NCBI GenBank assembly: GCA_003446665.1
Contig: DMCT01000077.1
Span: forward strand, 1-6,896
Reading direction: 5' to 3'
Source: Synergistaceae bacterium
GTDB taxonomy: Bacteria > Synergistota > Synergistia > Synergistales > Thermovirgaceae
Length of the DNA: 6,896 nucleotides
Made by a program: the position numbers and the translations under genes. Below are positions 1 to 6,322 of the stretch, piece by piece. Below the pieces are notes generated by a model. It saw only the letters and a program-made list of their open reading frames with translations, did not search any database and had not been told where the DNA came from. Every line of letters starts with the position of its first letter. Position 1 is the first letter of the stretch.

Positions 1-22
1 GAGTACATAAACTGTCGTCCAT
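1..22 (-). CDS. Start of an unidentified gene, cut by the left edge
   Basis: Only the first seven codons are visible: an ATG at 20-22 followed by codons reading M-D-D-S-L-C-T, with no stop before the edge. The case for a real start is the upstream context. A strong Shine-Dalgarno AAGGAG (29-34) stands 6 nt from the ATG, and a plausible promoter lies about 40 nt further upstream (62-91). It follows the rpsI terminator, so it appears to be a separate transcription unit in the same direction. The visible peptide is too short to suggest any function. An alternative GTG at 34-36 would be in a different frame and lacks comparable spacing to a Shine-Dalgarno. Confidence 0.5.
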
Positions 23-61
23 TTCCATCTCCTTCACTTCTTTTACCTTATATGTAAACAT

Positions 62-91
62 ATCCTAGCCCTAAATAGCCCTGGCGGTCAA
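62..91 (-). promoter_or_regulatory. Probable sigma-70-type promoter for the left-edge gene
   Basis: On the minus strand a -35 box TTGACC (86-91, five of six consensus bases) is followed by an 18-nt spacer and a -10 box TAGGAT (62-67, four of six). Initiation would fall near position 55, giving a leader of about 33 nt before the ATG at 22. The -35 box overlaps one arm of the inverted repeat at 87-102. The position just after the rpsI terminator supports a new transcription unit. This is a motif reading only; the -10 box is imperfect. Confidence 0.45.
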
Positions 92-102
92 TTCAGGTTG
101 AC
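87..102. repeat. Inverted repeat GTCAA-N6-TTGAC, possible operator
   Basis: Perfect 5-bp half-sites at 87-91 and 98-102 flank a 6-nt centre. One arm coincides with the -35 box of the probable promoter at 62-91, where a bound repressor would block RNA polymerase. The half-sites are short enough to occur by chance, and I cannot assign the site to a known regulator family. Confidence 0.3.
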
Positions 103-133
103 ATAACGTGCCATAATTCGTTAAGGGCGACAC

Positions 134-159
134 AAAAGGGGCGCCTTGGGCGCCCCTTT
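134..159 (-). terminator. Rho-independent terminator after rpsI
   Basis: Positions 135-145 and 149-159 form a perfect 11-bp inverted repeat, AAAGGGGCGCC with its complement, around a 3-nt loop. The core is eight consecutive G-C pairs. On the minus strand the stem ends in a short U run (134-137). It lies 30 nt past the rpsI stop, the expected place for the end of the rplM-rpsI transcript. The U run is short, so termination may be incomplete. The other strand has no comparable T tract but also has no gene needing one. Confidence 0.8.
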
Positions 160-189
160 AAAAAGTTCCGGCAATAAAGATTGTCAGGA

Positions 190-585
190 TTAACGCTTAG
201 AGTACTGTCTTTTGCCGCGTGCACCCTTCTGACCGAACTTCTTGCGCTCGACCATCCTGGGATCTCGCGTCAACAGGCCTGCCTGTTTAAGGGAAGGCTT
301 CAGGTCGGGATTCAATTTAAGAAGTGCTCTTGCAATGCCCAGCCTTACGGCACCGGCTTGCCCCGTCAGTCCACCGCCGCTCGCGTTGACAAAAACATCT
401 ATCTTGCCTTCCAGCCCCGCGACGCGAAGGGGTTCAAAAGCGTGATTTTGCCAAACCGCCCGGGGAAAATAGTCTTCAGGCGTACGGTCGTTGACCTTGA
501 CGGCGCCGTCACCCGGCCGGATGCGCACCCGCGCGAGGGCGGTCTTGCGTCTTCCCGTTCCCCAGTAATATTCGCTTCCTCTCAT
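190..585 (-). CDS. rpsI: 30S ribosomal protein S9
   Basis: S9 (uS9) is a small-subunit head protein whose C-terminal tail reaches the P site and contacts the tRNA anticodon stem-loop. The product is 131 residues, a normal length. It shows the N-terminal family motif GTGRRKTALARV (9-20), the central GGGLTGQAGAVRLGIARAL region (70-88), the RDPRMVERKKFG motif (107-118) and the invariant SKR terminus (129-131). The ATG at 583-585 is preceded by a near-perfect Shine-Dalgarno, AAAGGAGGA (591-599), 5 nt away. It lies 29 nt downstream of rplM, the usual bacterial pair, and is followed by an intrinsic terminator. It is probably expressed from the rplM promoter at 1123-1151. Nothing is unusual. Confidence 0.98.
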   Translation of the reverse strand: MRGSEYYWGTGRRKTALARVRIRPGDGAVKVNDRTPEDYFPRAVWQNHAFEPLRVAGLEGKIDVFVNASGGGLTGQAGAVRLGIARALLKLNPDLKPSLKQAGLLTRDPRMVERKKFGQKGARGKRQYSKR

Positions 586-614
586 GGGTTTCCTCCTTTC
601 CGGCTTTGGGCCGT

Positions 615-1046
615 CTAGATCTCGATTTTCTCAGGTTTTTGGGCCGTGTGGGGGTGATTCGGACCTGCGTAAACTTTCAATTTCCTGTGGAAGACCAACC
701 TGTTTTTAGGGAGCATACCCTTAACGACCTTCTCAACCAGGCGGTCAGGCGACTTGGCCAGGTATTCCCCGAAAGGAATGGCCTTGAGACCGCCTTTGTA
801 CCCGCTGTACCGATAGACCATGGACTGCTGGGCCTTCCTCCCCGTCAGCTTGACCTTGTCTGCATTCAGTACGATGACAAAATCCCCGGTATCCACGTGC
901 GGGGTATAAACAGGCTTGTGCTTGCCCTGAAGAATTTTCGCCACCTGCGAGGCCAGCCTCCCGAGGGGTTTGTCGGTGGCGTCGACCACGTACCATTTCC
1001 TTTCGATATTGTTCTTTTTCGCCATGAATGTGGTATTGCCGGACAT
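615..1046 (-). CDS. rplM: 50S ribosomal protein L13
   Basis: L13 (uL13) is an early-assembling large-subunit protein. The product is 143 residues against 142 in E. coli. It shows [19 protein letters not shown] (15-33), [19 protein letters not shown] (41-59), NADKVKLTG (61-69), and the signature from VVKGMLPKN (107-115) to [17 protein letters not shown] (122-138). I chose the ATG at 1044-1046 because a GAGGGAG Shine-Dalgarno lies about 10 nt upstream (1057-1063). The internal ATG at 1023-1025 (residue 8) has no ribosome binding site. The gene has its own promoter and a roughly 70-nt leader with small hairpins. L13 leaders are autoregulatory in several bacterial phyla, but whether this one is cannot be told from one sequence. 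Confidence 0.98.
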   Translation of the reverse strand: MSGNTTFMAKKNNIERKWYVVDATDKPLGRLASQVAKILQGKHKPVYTPHVDTGDFVIVLNADKVKLTGRKAQQSMVYRYSGYKGGLKAIPFGEYLAKSPDRLVEKVVKGMLPKNRLVFHRKLKVYAGPNHPHTAQKPEKIEI

Positions 1047-1116
1047 TTATTCGTCACTCCCTCGCCTACACCGGAGGCGCAAGCGCAAAATATCAACACT
1101 GCCTGAAGGCAGAGCG
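1047..1116 (-). promoter_or_regulatory. rplM leader with small inverted repeats
   Basis: The untranslated leader holds three short inverted repeats on the transcript. 1099-1112 is a perfect palindrome, CTGCCT-ga-AGGCAG read on the plus strand. 1077-1086 is GCGC-aa-GCGC. 1063-1079 is CGCCT-N7-AGGCG. The last two share bases 1077-1079, so they cannot form together. The 1063-1079 stem abuts the rplM Shine-Dalgarno (1057-1063) and includes its first base. This arrangement would suit translational control, as in known L13 leader RNAs. The stems are short and I cannot show conservation or match a described motif. Confidence 0.35.
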
Positions 1117-1122
1117 AAAGTT

Positions 1123-1151
1123 ATTCTAACCAAGGGCTGTCAAGGTGTCAA
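1123..1151 (-). promoter_or_regulatory. Strong sigma-70-type promoter for rplM-rpsI
   Basis: On the minus strand there is a perfect -35 box TTGACA (1146-1151), a 17-nt spacer of ideal length, and a -10 box TAGAAT (1123-1128, five of six consensus bases). Initiation is expected near 1115-1117, about 70 nt before the rplM ATG. A second TTGACA occurs 8 nt closer to the -10 box (1138-1143) but would leave only 9 nt of spacer, so it is not the working -35 element. The promoter begins 26 nt past the stop of the upstream gene, with no terminator between them. Some read-through from the upstream operon is therefore likely. Confidence 0.8.
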
Positions 1152-1176
1152 GCGGAGGATCAGCAGCCGAAGATGA

Positions 1177-2217
1177 CTAAAGGACTCTCGCAAGTCTCGG
1201 ATTTTCCGTGATCCCCGGGAAGCGACCGCGTTTTGCCACGGGTTGTCCGTCTACCGCCTTTATATCCATGGTCATGTCCCGGGGCGTGGCATGAGCGATG
1301 TAACTTCCTACACCGAAAGAATCAACCCCGGCTTCTGCAAGCCTCGAAATGGCCTCCGGGTTGAGTCCGCCAGAAGCGACTATGGAGACGTGCCCGAAAC
1401 CTGCAATATCAAGCCTGTATCTTACTTCTCGGACCAGGTCAGGTGACACTCCTCCACGCTCGGAAGGGGTATCGAGTCTCACACCCGAGAGTTTTTCACC
1501 CAGTGCTTCGGCTACCCTGAGGGATTCCTCTGCTTCATCCTTGAAGGTGTCGACTAGAATAAGGCGAGGTTCTCCTTCTTCAAGGACCTCGTCGTAAATT
1601 TTCGCCAGCCTGACTGTATCACCTGCAATCAGTATGGCAGCGTGAGGTATCGTCCCTTTCGGTTCTATCCCCGCGAGTTTGGCCCCAAGTATGCAACTGG
1701 CACCCGCGCATCCTCCAGCCACTACAGCGGCTCGTTCCATTACCGGGGCTACCGCCGGATGGACATGCCTTGCTCCAAAAGACAGAACCGGCTTTCCGCC
1801 GGCGGCCTTTACACATTCTCTGGCGGCCGTCGCCCACCCTGTAGAGCTTGCGAGCATCCCCAAGATGACCGTCTCGTACATACCGAAAGCGGCGTAGGGG
1901 CCACTGATTCGCATTAGCACTTCTTTTGCCTCGAAGGAATCCCCCTCACCCAGCGAATGTACCTCGACTCCATGCCCGTCAAGCAGGCGAACTACCTCCG
2001 GGAGGCCGGCGAAAACCCCCCCCTTGCGGGCGAAAATTTCCGCCACAACGGGAACCTCGAGCCTTCCGTCGGCTTCGAGCACGTCGCGGGTTTTCACAAA
2101 GTATATGTCGGTCGTAAGACCGGCCTCGATTTCTTCATGTTCGGCGCTGAAGTACCGCTCTTTGTCTACGGGAAGGGCATGAGCATCAGCGAGCCGGTCA
2201 AGGGGCCTGGGCTTCAT
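1177..2217 (-). CDS. Nicotinate phosphoribosyltransferase, short archaeal-like type
   Basis: The enzyme makes nicotinate mononucleotide from nicotinate and PRPP, the entry step of NAD salvage (Preiss-Handler route). The 346-residue product carries the family blocks FGARHVHP (147-154), GTIPHA (188-193), DTFKDE (223-228), VRLDTPSERGG (246-256), EVRYRLD (264-270), SGGL (282-285), FGVGSYIA (301-308) and KRGR (329-332). This is the compact form resembling Thermoplasma-type proteins, shorter than the roughly 400-residue E. coli PncB or 480-residue Gram-positive forms. I start it at ATG 2215-2217 because AAAGGA (2227-2232) is 9 nt away; an in-frame GTG at 2221-2223 would leave only 3 nt. The gene begins 15 nt after the secG stop. 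Codons 65-67 lie in an eight-G run (2016-2023). The quinolinate enzyme (NadC) shares the fold, but the HVHP and TIPHA blocks favour nicotinate. Confidence 0.88.
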   Translation of the reverse strand: MKPRPLDRLADAHALPVDKERYFSAEHEEIEAGLTTDIYFVKTRDVLEADGRLEVPVVAEIFARKGGVFAGLPEVVRLLDGHGVEVHSLGEGDSFEAKEVLMRISGPYAAFGMYETVILGMLASSTGWATAARECVKAAGGKPVLSFGARHVHPAVAPVMERAAVVAGGCAGASCILGAKLAGIEPKGTIPHAAILIAGDTVRLAKIYDEVLEEGEPRLILVDTFKDEAEESLRVAEALGEKLSGVRLDTPSERGGVSPDLVREVRYRLDIAGFGHVSIVASGGLNPEAISRLAEAGVDSFGVGSYIAHATPRDMTMDIKAVDGQPVAKRGRFPGITENPRLARVL

Positions 2218-2232
2218 CTTCACGTATCCTTT

Positions 2233-2463
2233 TTATCTCGGCATGACTACCAGCAACAAGGACGTAGCAAGGAACAGCGCCGCGAGAATTATGGTCACCT
2301 TGCTGAGCACAGTGAACCGCTGCCATTGCCCGCCCGCGGTATCGGCCTGGGTCCCCCCTCCGAAAACACCGCCAAATCCACCCTGTTTCCTCTGTTGGAG
2401 CAGGATAACGGCCACCACGGAAATGGCCAGTATTATATGAATTACCATCAGGATAACTTCCAC
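2233..2463 (-). CDS. secG: Preprotein translocase subunit SecG
   Basis: SecG is the small accessory membrane subunit of the SecYEG channel. The 76-residue product has two hydrophobic segments (about 2-22 and 53-73). They are joined by the diagnostic glycine-rich loop LLQQRKQGGFGGVFGGG (21-37), which matches the family's LLQ...GG.GG.FGG pattern. I start it at GTG 2461-2463 because the Shine-Dalgarno GGGGAGG (2472-2478) then has 8 nt of spacing. The upstream in-frame GTG at 2470-2472 overlaps that site and cannot use it. The gene sits 24 nt after the RdgB-like gene and 15 nt before the nicotinate phosphoribosyltransferase, so it is probably co-transcribed with both. There is no charged C-terminal extension; the protein ends soon after the second helix. 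Confidence 0.93.
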   Translation of the reverse strand: MEVILMVIHIILAISVVAVILLQQRKQGGFGGVFGGGTQADTAGGQWQRFTVLSKVTIILAALFLATSLLLVVMPR

Positions 2464-2487
2464 GCTTCGCACCTCCCCATGCGTTCT

Positions 2488-3102
2488 TTATCTGGCGCGA
2501 GTACACATTCTATCACAGAAGCGGTCTTGTAGCATTCGTCGTAACGAAATTGCGGCAATCGATCTATGGGAGATTCGCGACTTGGCGCGTCGCCCCAGGC
2601 TTGCAAAGGTTTCTTCATAGCCCCGGGGGATGAAAACCGGGTCATATCCGAACCCCTCATCCCCGACAGGTTCATTTGCTATCCGACCCCAGCAATACCC
2701 CTGGGTCAACAGACACTTACCATCTTGAGGGTAAAACAGTGCAAGGCATGCGACAAATCTGGCCGTCCTGTCCGAGGTGTTTCCCATCCTCCCAAGCAGC
2801 CAACGGATGCGACCCGCGTCGTCTGCCGCGACACGGGCCGAACCTATCCCGGGTGCCCATCCCAAAGCCTTGACCTCGAGCCCGCTGTCATCTGCAAGAG
2901 ATGGTATTCCCGTCTTTTCGGCCCAAATCCTGGCTTTCTTCAAGGCGTTTCCCGCATAGGTATCGCCGTCTTCTTCGATTTCAAGCTCAAACCCGAGAAC
3001 GTCGGGACCAAAAAGAAGGCTGATGCAGCCGGGTTCCAAAAATTCTGACATTTCGATGTACTTGTTCCTGTTGCCGCTTGCCAGAAGAATCGGCCCGGTC
3101 AC
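2488..3102 (-). CDS. rdgB: Non-canonical purine NTP pyrophosphatase, RdgB/HAM1 family
   Basis: These enzymes hydrolyse dITP, XTP and related deaminated nucleotides to the monophosphate and pyrophosphate, keeping them out of nucleic acids. The 204-residue product (E. coli RdgB has 197) shows SGNRNK (9-14), the [15 protein letters not shown] stretch (43-57), LADDSGL (69-75) with the catalytic-site acidic pair, APGIGSAR (83-90), GFGYDPVF (150-157) and ISHR (177-180). The GTG start at 3100-3102 shares a GTGA with the rph stop. A strong GGAGGAG (3111-3117) lies 8 nt upstream inside rph, so the two genes are probably translationally coupled. The frame stays open for 132 more codons upstream, opposite no evidence of a domain and within rph, so that extension is not coding. 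The rph-rdgB neighbourhood is common in bacteria. Confidence 0.95.
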   Translation of the reverse strand: MTGPILLASGNRNKYIEMSEFLEPGCISLLFGPDVLGFELEIEEDGDTYAGNALKKARIWAEKTGIPSLADDSGLEVKALGWAPGIGSARVAADDAGRIRWLLGRMGNTSDRTARFVACLALFYPQDGKCLLTQGYCWGRIANEPVGDEGFGYDPVFIPRGYEETFASLGRRAKSRISHRSIAAISLRRMLQDRFCDRMCTRAR

Positions 3103-3845
3103 AGAAGGGACTCCTCCTCTTCTTTCGTAAGGGCAAGGCTGTCTTTTTGCATTTTGATCAGTTTGCCTACACCTTCCCCTGCAATATCCAGCAAACGGTC
3201 GAGCTCGTTTCTTGAAAAGGTTCCTGACTCCCCGGTTCCCTGAAGTTCTATAAATTCTCCCCTGTCGTTCATCACGATATTGAAATCGACCTCTGCCGCT
3301 GCATCTTCTTCGTAACACAGGTCCGCCATAATTACACCTTCTACTTTGCCCACGCTGAGAGCAGCTATGAAAGATCGTACCGGAATGCAATCTATATGTC
3401 CCCCACCGTAAAGTTTCCTCAGGGCATCCACCAAAGCGACGAAACCTCCGGTGATCGCGGCGGTCCTTGTTCCTCCGTCCGCCTGTATCACGTCGCAATC
3501 GACCCAGACAGTTCTTTCCCCAAGCTTTCCCAGGTCCACCCCGGCTCTCAAAGACCTTCCCACGATACGCTGAATCTCGTGGCTTCTGCCGCTTATTCGT
3601 CCCTTTACGCTGTCCCTGGGCGACCTTATTTCCGTCGCTCGCGGAAGCATGGAATATTCAGCGGTTATCCAGCCCTGGCCGCTCCCCCTGAGAAAGGAAG
3701 GCACCTTTTCTTCTACGGAGGCAGTACATATCAACCATGTATCGCCGAAACCAATGCGAACGGACCCCTCGGCGTACTTGGTGAAACCTCTTTCTATCGT
3801 TACGGGACGAAGCTCTTCGGGCGTCCGTCCGTCATGTCTTTTCAT
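3099..3845 (-). CDS. rph: Ribonuclease PH
   Basis: RNase PH is a phosphorolytic 3'-to-5' exoribonuclease that trims the 3' ends of tRNA precursors and works as a hexameric ring. The 248-residue product (E. coli 238) spans the family: MKRHDGR start (1-7), [11 protein letters not shown] (26-36), the [19 protein letters not shown] block (53-71), [17 protein letters not shown] (85-101), [18 protein letters not shown] (116-133) with the phosphate-binding arginine at 127, and the block [18 protein letters not shown] (175-192) with metal-site aspartates D181 and D187, followed by FIELQGTGE (198-206). About ten extra acidic residues end the protein. The ATG at 3843-3845 fits the family N-terminus, although the Shine-Dalgarno is weak (GGGG about 11 nt upstream). 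It follows the GerMN gene by 34 nt and overlaps the RdgB gene by 4 nt at GTGA. Confidence 0.97.
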   Translation of the reverse strand: MKRHDGRTPEELRPVTIERGFTKYAEGSVRIGFGDTWLICTASVEEKVPSFLRGSGQGWITAEYSMLPRATEIRSPRDSVKGRISGRSHEIQRIVGRSLRAGVDLGKLGERTVWVDCDVIQADGGTRTAAITGGFVALVDALRKLYGGGHIDCIPVRSFIAALSVGKVEGVIMADLCYEEDAAAEVDFNIVMNDRGEFIELQGTGESGTFSRNELDRLLDIAGEGVGKLIKMQKDSLALTKEEEESLL

Positions 3846-3879
3846 ACTTTTTATTACCCCATCTCTTTGGACTGTTATT

Positions 3880-4617
3880 TCAAGAAGGCATCGCCCAAAA
3901 GGACGAAAGGTCTACGGGTTTGGTATCGTTTACTTCTCGTCCGTTTATGAGAAAGCGGACTCTGTTAATGGGCGAGAAATTTGTGCCGACGGTACTTACT
4001 ATACCGGTAATGACAGAAACGGCTTTTTCCTCGGGCATTTTGGAAATGTTTTCAAGGAACGGGTCGTTCAGATCCAGGTAGAGCCTGTCCCCGTTTCTGA
4101 AAACGTGCAGAACCCGGATTTCGCCCGAGAGCAGTCCTTCTCTTCTGTAAGTCTCCAAAAGTCCGGAAAGAACGTTTTTGAGGTCGTCCTCCAGTAATCC
4201 TGCGACGAAGGAAACCGTTTCTTCCCTGAAAGATCCATTAGTGGGGACATAAATGCGGAAACGACTCCTGGGTCCTGCGGCGGTATCCGTCTTTCCCTCT
4301 TCCTGAACGGTCAATTGACGTACTTCATCGGTCCCCTGCACTAACTGTTCGTCCCTTATCACACCACGGCGGTCAAGCCAATTGATGACAAGCCCGGAGC
4401 CCCAATATCCAATTGCGAAAAAAATCATCACAACCGCCGCCCACACAAGAACCCGCACCGCGACAGGGGCTTTCCTTTCCTCCTCGTCTTCGGGATTCAA
4501 GGCTTCTTCTCCGCTGTCATTTTCCTGATCGACATCCGTGTCTTCATTTACGGCTGCATCATACCGCCAGGGTGATCGTCTCCGGTCTTTCTCTTCATCG
4601 AAAGCGAAAAAACTCAT
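3880..4617 (-). CDS. Membrane-anchored GerMN-domain protein
   Basis: The 245-residue product has a very acidic cytoplasmic-type N-terminus (about 1-49, rich in D and E), one transmembrane helix (about 52-76), a linker, and a GerMN-like domain (about 119-235) containing [10 protein letters not shown] (121-130), [13 protein letters not shown] (175-187) and [13 protein letters not shown] (217-229). GerMN domains were named from the Bacillus spore germination protein GerM and also occur in exported or lipoprotein-type envelope proteins of non-spore-formers; their biochemical role is not firmly known. The charge pattern puts the domain outside the membrane. I chose ATG 4615-4617, with AGGTG 6 nt upstream. 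A TTG 22 codons earlier (4681-4683) has no convincing ribosome binding site. Its place after a cell-wall amidase suggests a role in peptidoglycan, by inference only. Confidence 0.75.
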   Translation of the reverse strand: MSFFAFDEEKDRRRSPWRYDAAVNEDTDVDQENDSGEEALNPEDEEERKAPVAVRVLVWAAVVMIFFAIGYWGSGLVINWLDRRGVIRDEQLVQGTDEVRQLTVQEEGKTDTAAGPRSRFRIYVPTNGSFREETVSFVAGLLEDDLKNVLSGLLETYRREGLLSGEIRVLHVFRNGDRLYLDLNDPFLENISKMPEEKAVSVITGIVSTVGTNFSPINRVRFLINGREVNDTKPVDLSSFWAMPS

Positions 4618-4690
4618 ATCCTGCACCTGCCTCTTCACGTGCGAAAAACGATCGAAATATCTGTCTGAAAAACCAAACACCAATCATATG

Positions 4691-6322
4691 TCATTTACCG
4701 AGATATTCCATTATACCCGCCGAAATGGAGGCAGCAAGTTTCTTTTGGTATGCTGCATTTTTCAGCAAGGAAGCCTCTGATTTCTCCGTCAGAAAGCCCA
4801 TCTCTATAAGCACCGAAGGCATGGCGGCTCCTCTGAGAACATAGAATGGCGCCTGAGCCACACGGCGCATGTTAAGTCCGGCCTTCTTTCCCGCAGAAAA
4901 GAGGGCTTCGGCGAAGTCCGTGCTTTCCTGGATCTTGACGTTCTGCTGCATGTCACCGAGAATTTTTAGCAACATCTCTGTCCTCTTGTCCACAGCCTTG
5001 TCGGACTCCACGCTCCCGTTTATTATCTCTCTGTTCTCTATTCTGGCCAATTCCATCGCGTCCTTGTCCGTCGGCAAAGCCATGAGGTAAATCTCCACTC
5101 CCTTGGCGTGTCGTCCCGCGGGGAGGGCATTGCAGTGCAGGCTGACGAAAAGGTCGGCGTTCCGGCGCATAGCGATGTCTGTCCTCTCGGAAAGCTTCAG
5201 GTAGGTATCTCCTCTTCTGGTCAAAACAGGCTCCACCCCTTTCTGGCGGAGCGAGTCAGCAAGGTATTTCGCTACTTGCAGGTTTATATCCTTTTCTCTG
5301 GCTCCGTTTGCGACGGCTCCCGGGTCCTTTCCGCCATGACCCGGATCAATGACAACCACGGTCTTTCCGTCATCGTGAGGAGATTTTTGGGGTACAGGTA
5401 AAGGAGACGGTCCTTCGGCTTTCCCGTCTTCGTCAAACCCCGGTGGTTCCACTGCCAGGGTTTCGGCCACTGAGGGAACATTTTCTTTCAGTGGTTCAGG
5501 GTTGTGGAAATCCACCACGTAGCGCCTGGGACTTTCGAGGGCGAAATGTTCTACCTTTCGTGCCCTGTGAGTGAAAGAAAAACAAACCCTGTCTCCGAAC
5601 TGGGAAACGGAAACCTCCACCTCCTCCGGCGAGGGCGAAGGAGAGACCGCTCCGGGCAAGGCGACACCCTGAATCGTCACATCTACCCGTCCGGTCTCGG
5701 GGGATACCTCAATCGACGGGGATCCGTTGTAGTCTATCACGGCTCGTATCCCGAAATCCTGATATCCCCAACGCAGGGAAGTCACCGTCGGGACTGATTC
5801 GCCAACAGATGACGCAGATGTGGGAGGTTTTACGGATACAGGCGCCTCTTTTTGTATTGGAGCAGCGTCTTGTGTTTTCGCGGTTTTTTGAGCGGCTTTA
5901 TCCTCTTCCCAGGAAAGTTCCGCCTGCCGTCCGGAATCAAGGGAAGCAAGACTTCCAAAGGCTTTCAGCGCGTCGTCCTTTTCGATCCACCAGCCGTTTT
6001 TTTCCTCTAACATGTTGTAGGAAAGGGCAATAATCTGACCCTGAATAATTGCCGCCGTCGCTCCGGGGACAAACTTTAACGAAGTCTTGCTCCCATGGAC
6101 TATGAGCGAATCCCCCGTTTTTTCCACCCTGTATCCTAAAAGTCCAGCCATCTTGCCTACGGGGACGAAACGGCCGCCCTGGTGAGTCTTGGCGTCCAAA
6201 CCTCCCAACACGGCACCATCTTTTAACAGGGTCAACCTTTCCGCTCCTGAGGCCGAGTTAACCAGCAAAAGAAACATCATGAAAAAAAGAAGGACTTTTT
6301 TAGGACCCGGCGACCGGTACAT
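4691..6322 (-). CDS. Exported N-acetylmuramoyl-L-alanine amidase (AmiC-like, Amidase_3)
   Basis: This zinc enzyme cleaves the amide bond between N-acetylmuramic acid and the stem peptide of peptidoglycan. The 543-residue product has a signal peptide (basic start, hydrophobic 10-21, likely cut near ASG-A at 24-27). A copper-amine-oxidase-N-like domain follows (about 30-125, with RFVPVGKMAGLLGY), then a low-complexity linker (about 135-178) and an AMIN-like domain (about 179-275). A second Pro/Glu-rich linker leads to the catalytic domain (321-543). Catalytic features are DPGHGGKDPGA (326-336), REKD (342-345), SLHCNA (394-399) and VLIEMGF (504-510), giving zinc ligands H329, E343 and H396 and catalytic E507. 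The stretch at about 440-475 aligns with the regulatory helix of AmiC-type enzymes. The start overlaps the upstream gene by 23 nt with only a poor Shine-Dalgarno, so translation probably depends on coupling. Confidence 0.92.
   Translation of the reverse strand: MYRSPGPKKVLLFFMMFLLLVNSASGAERLTLLKDGAVLGGLDAKTHQGGRFVPVGKMAGLLGYRVEKTGDSLIVHGSKTSLKFVPGATAAIIQGQIIALSYNMLEEKNGWWIEKDDALKAFGSLASLDSGRQAELSWEEDKAAQKTAKTQDAAPIQKEAPVSVKPPTSASSVGESVPTVTSLRWGYQDFGIRAVIDYNGSPSIEVSPETGRVDVTIQGVALPGAVSPSPSPEEVEVSVSQFGDRVCFSFTHRARKVEHFALESPRRYVVDFHNPEPLKENVPSVAETLAVEPPGFDEDGKAEGPSPLPVPQKSPHDDGKTVVVIDPGHGGKDPGAVANGAREKDINLQVAKYLADSLRQKGVEPVLTRRGDTYLKLSERTDIAMRRNADLFVSLHCNALPAGRHAKGVEIYLMALPTDKDAMELARIENREIINGSVESDKAVDKRTEMLLKILGDMQQNVKIQESTDFAEALFSAGKKAGLNMRRVAQAPFYVLRGAAMPSVLIEMGFLTEKSEASLLKNAAYQKKLAASISAGIMEYLGK

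Noticed and set aside
98..119. Plus-strand TTGACA (98-103) resembling a -35 box
   Set aside because: The only good -10-like hexamer, CATAAT, is just 8 nt away, the hexamer at 17 nt is poor, and there is no plus-strand gene downstream.
181..618. Plus-strand open frame of 145 codons opposite rpsI
   Set aside because: rpsI on the other strand is certain. The plus-strand product has no domain and begins within the S9 terminator region without a ribosome binding site.
1957..2532. Plus-strand open frame of 191 codons
   Set aside because: It runs antisense to the nicotinate phosphoribosyltransferase and secG, both well supported. It has no recognisable motif and its composition is typical of a complementary-strand shadow.
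3103..3498. Open 132-codon upstream extension of the RdgB-like frame through rph
   Set aside because: The family N-terminus begins at the GTG of 3100-3102, which has an ideal Shine-Dalgarno. The extension is Arg/Gly-rich, lies wholly inside rph, and shows no domain.
3396..4197. Overlapping plus-strand open frames of about 180 codons opposite rph and the GerMN gene
   Set aside because: They are antisense to genes with clear family motifs, and no promoter, ribosome binding site or protein family could be recognised.
4618..4690. Possible promoter in the 73-nt gap before the GerMN gene
   Set aside because: TTGGTG and TATTTC at 18-nt spacing are both weak matches. The gap has no hairpin and is better read as untranslated operon sequence.
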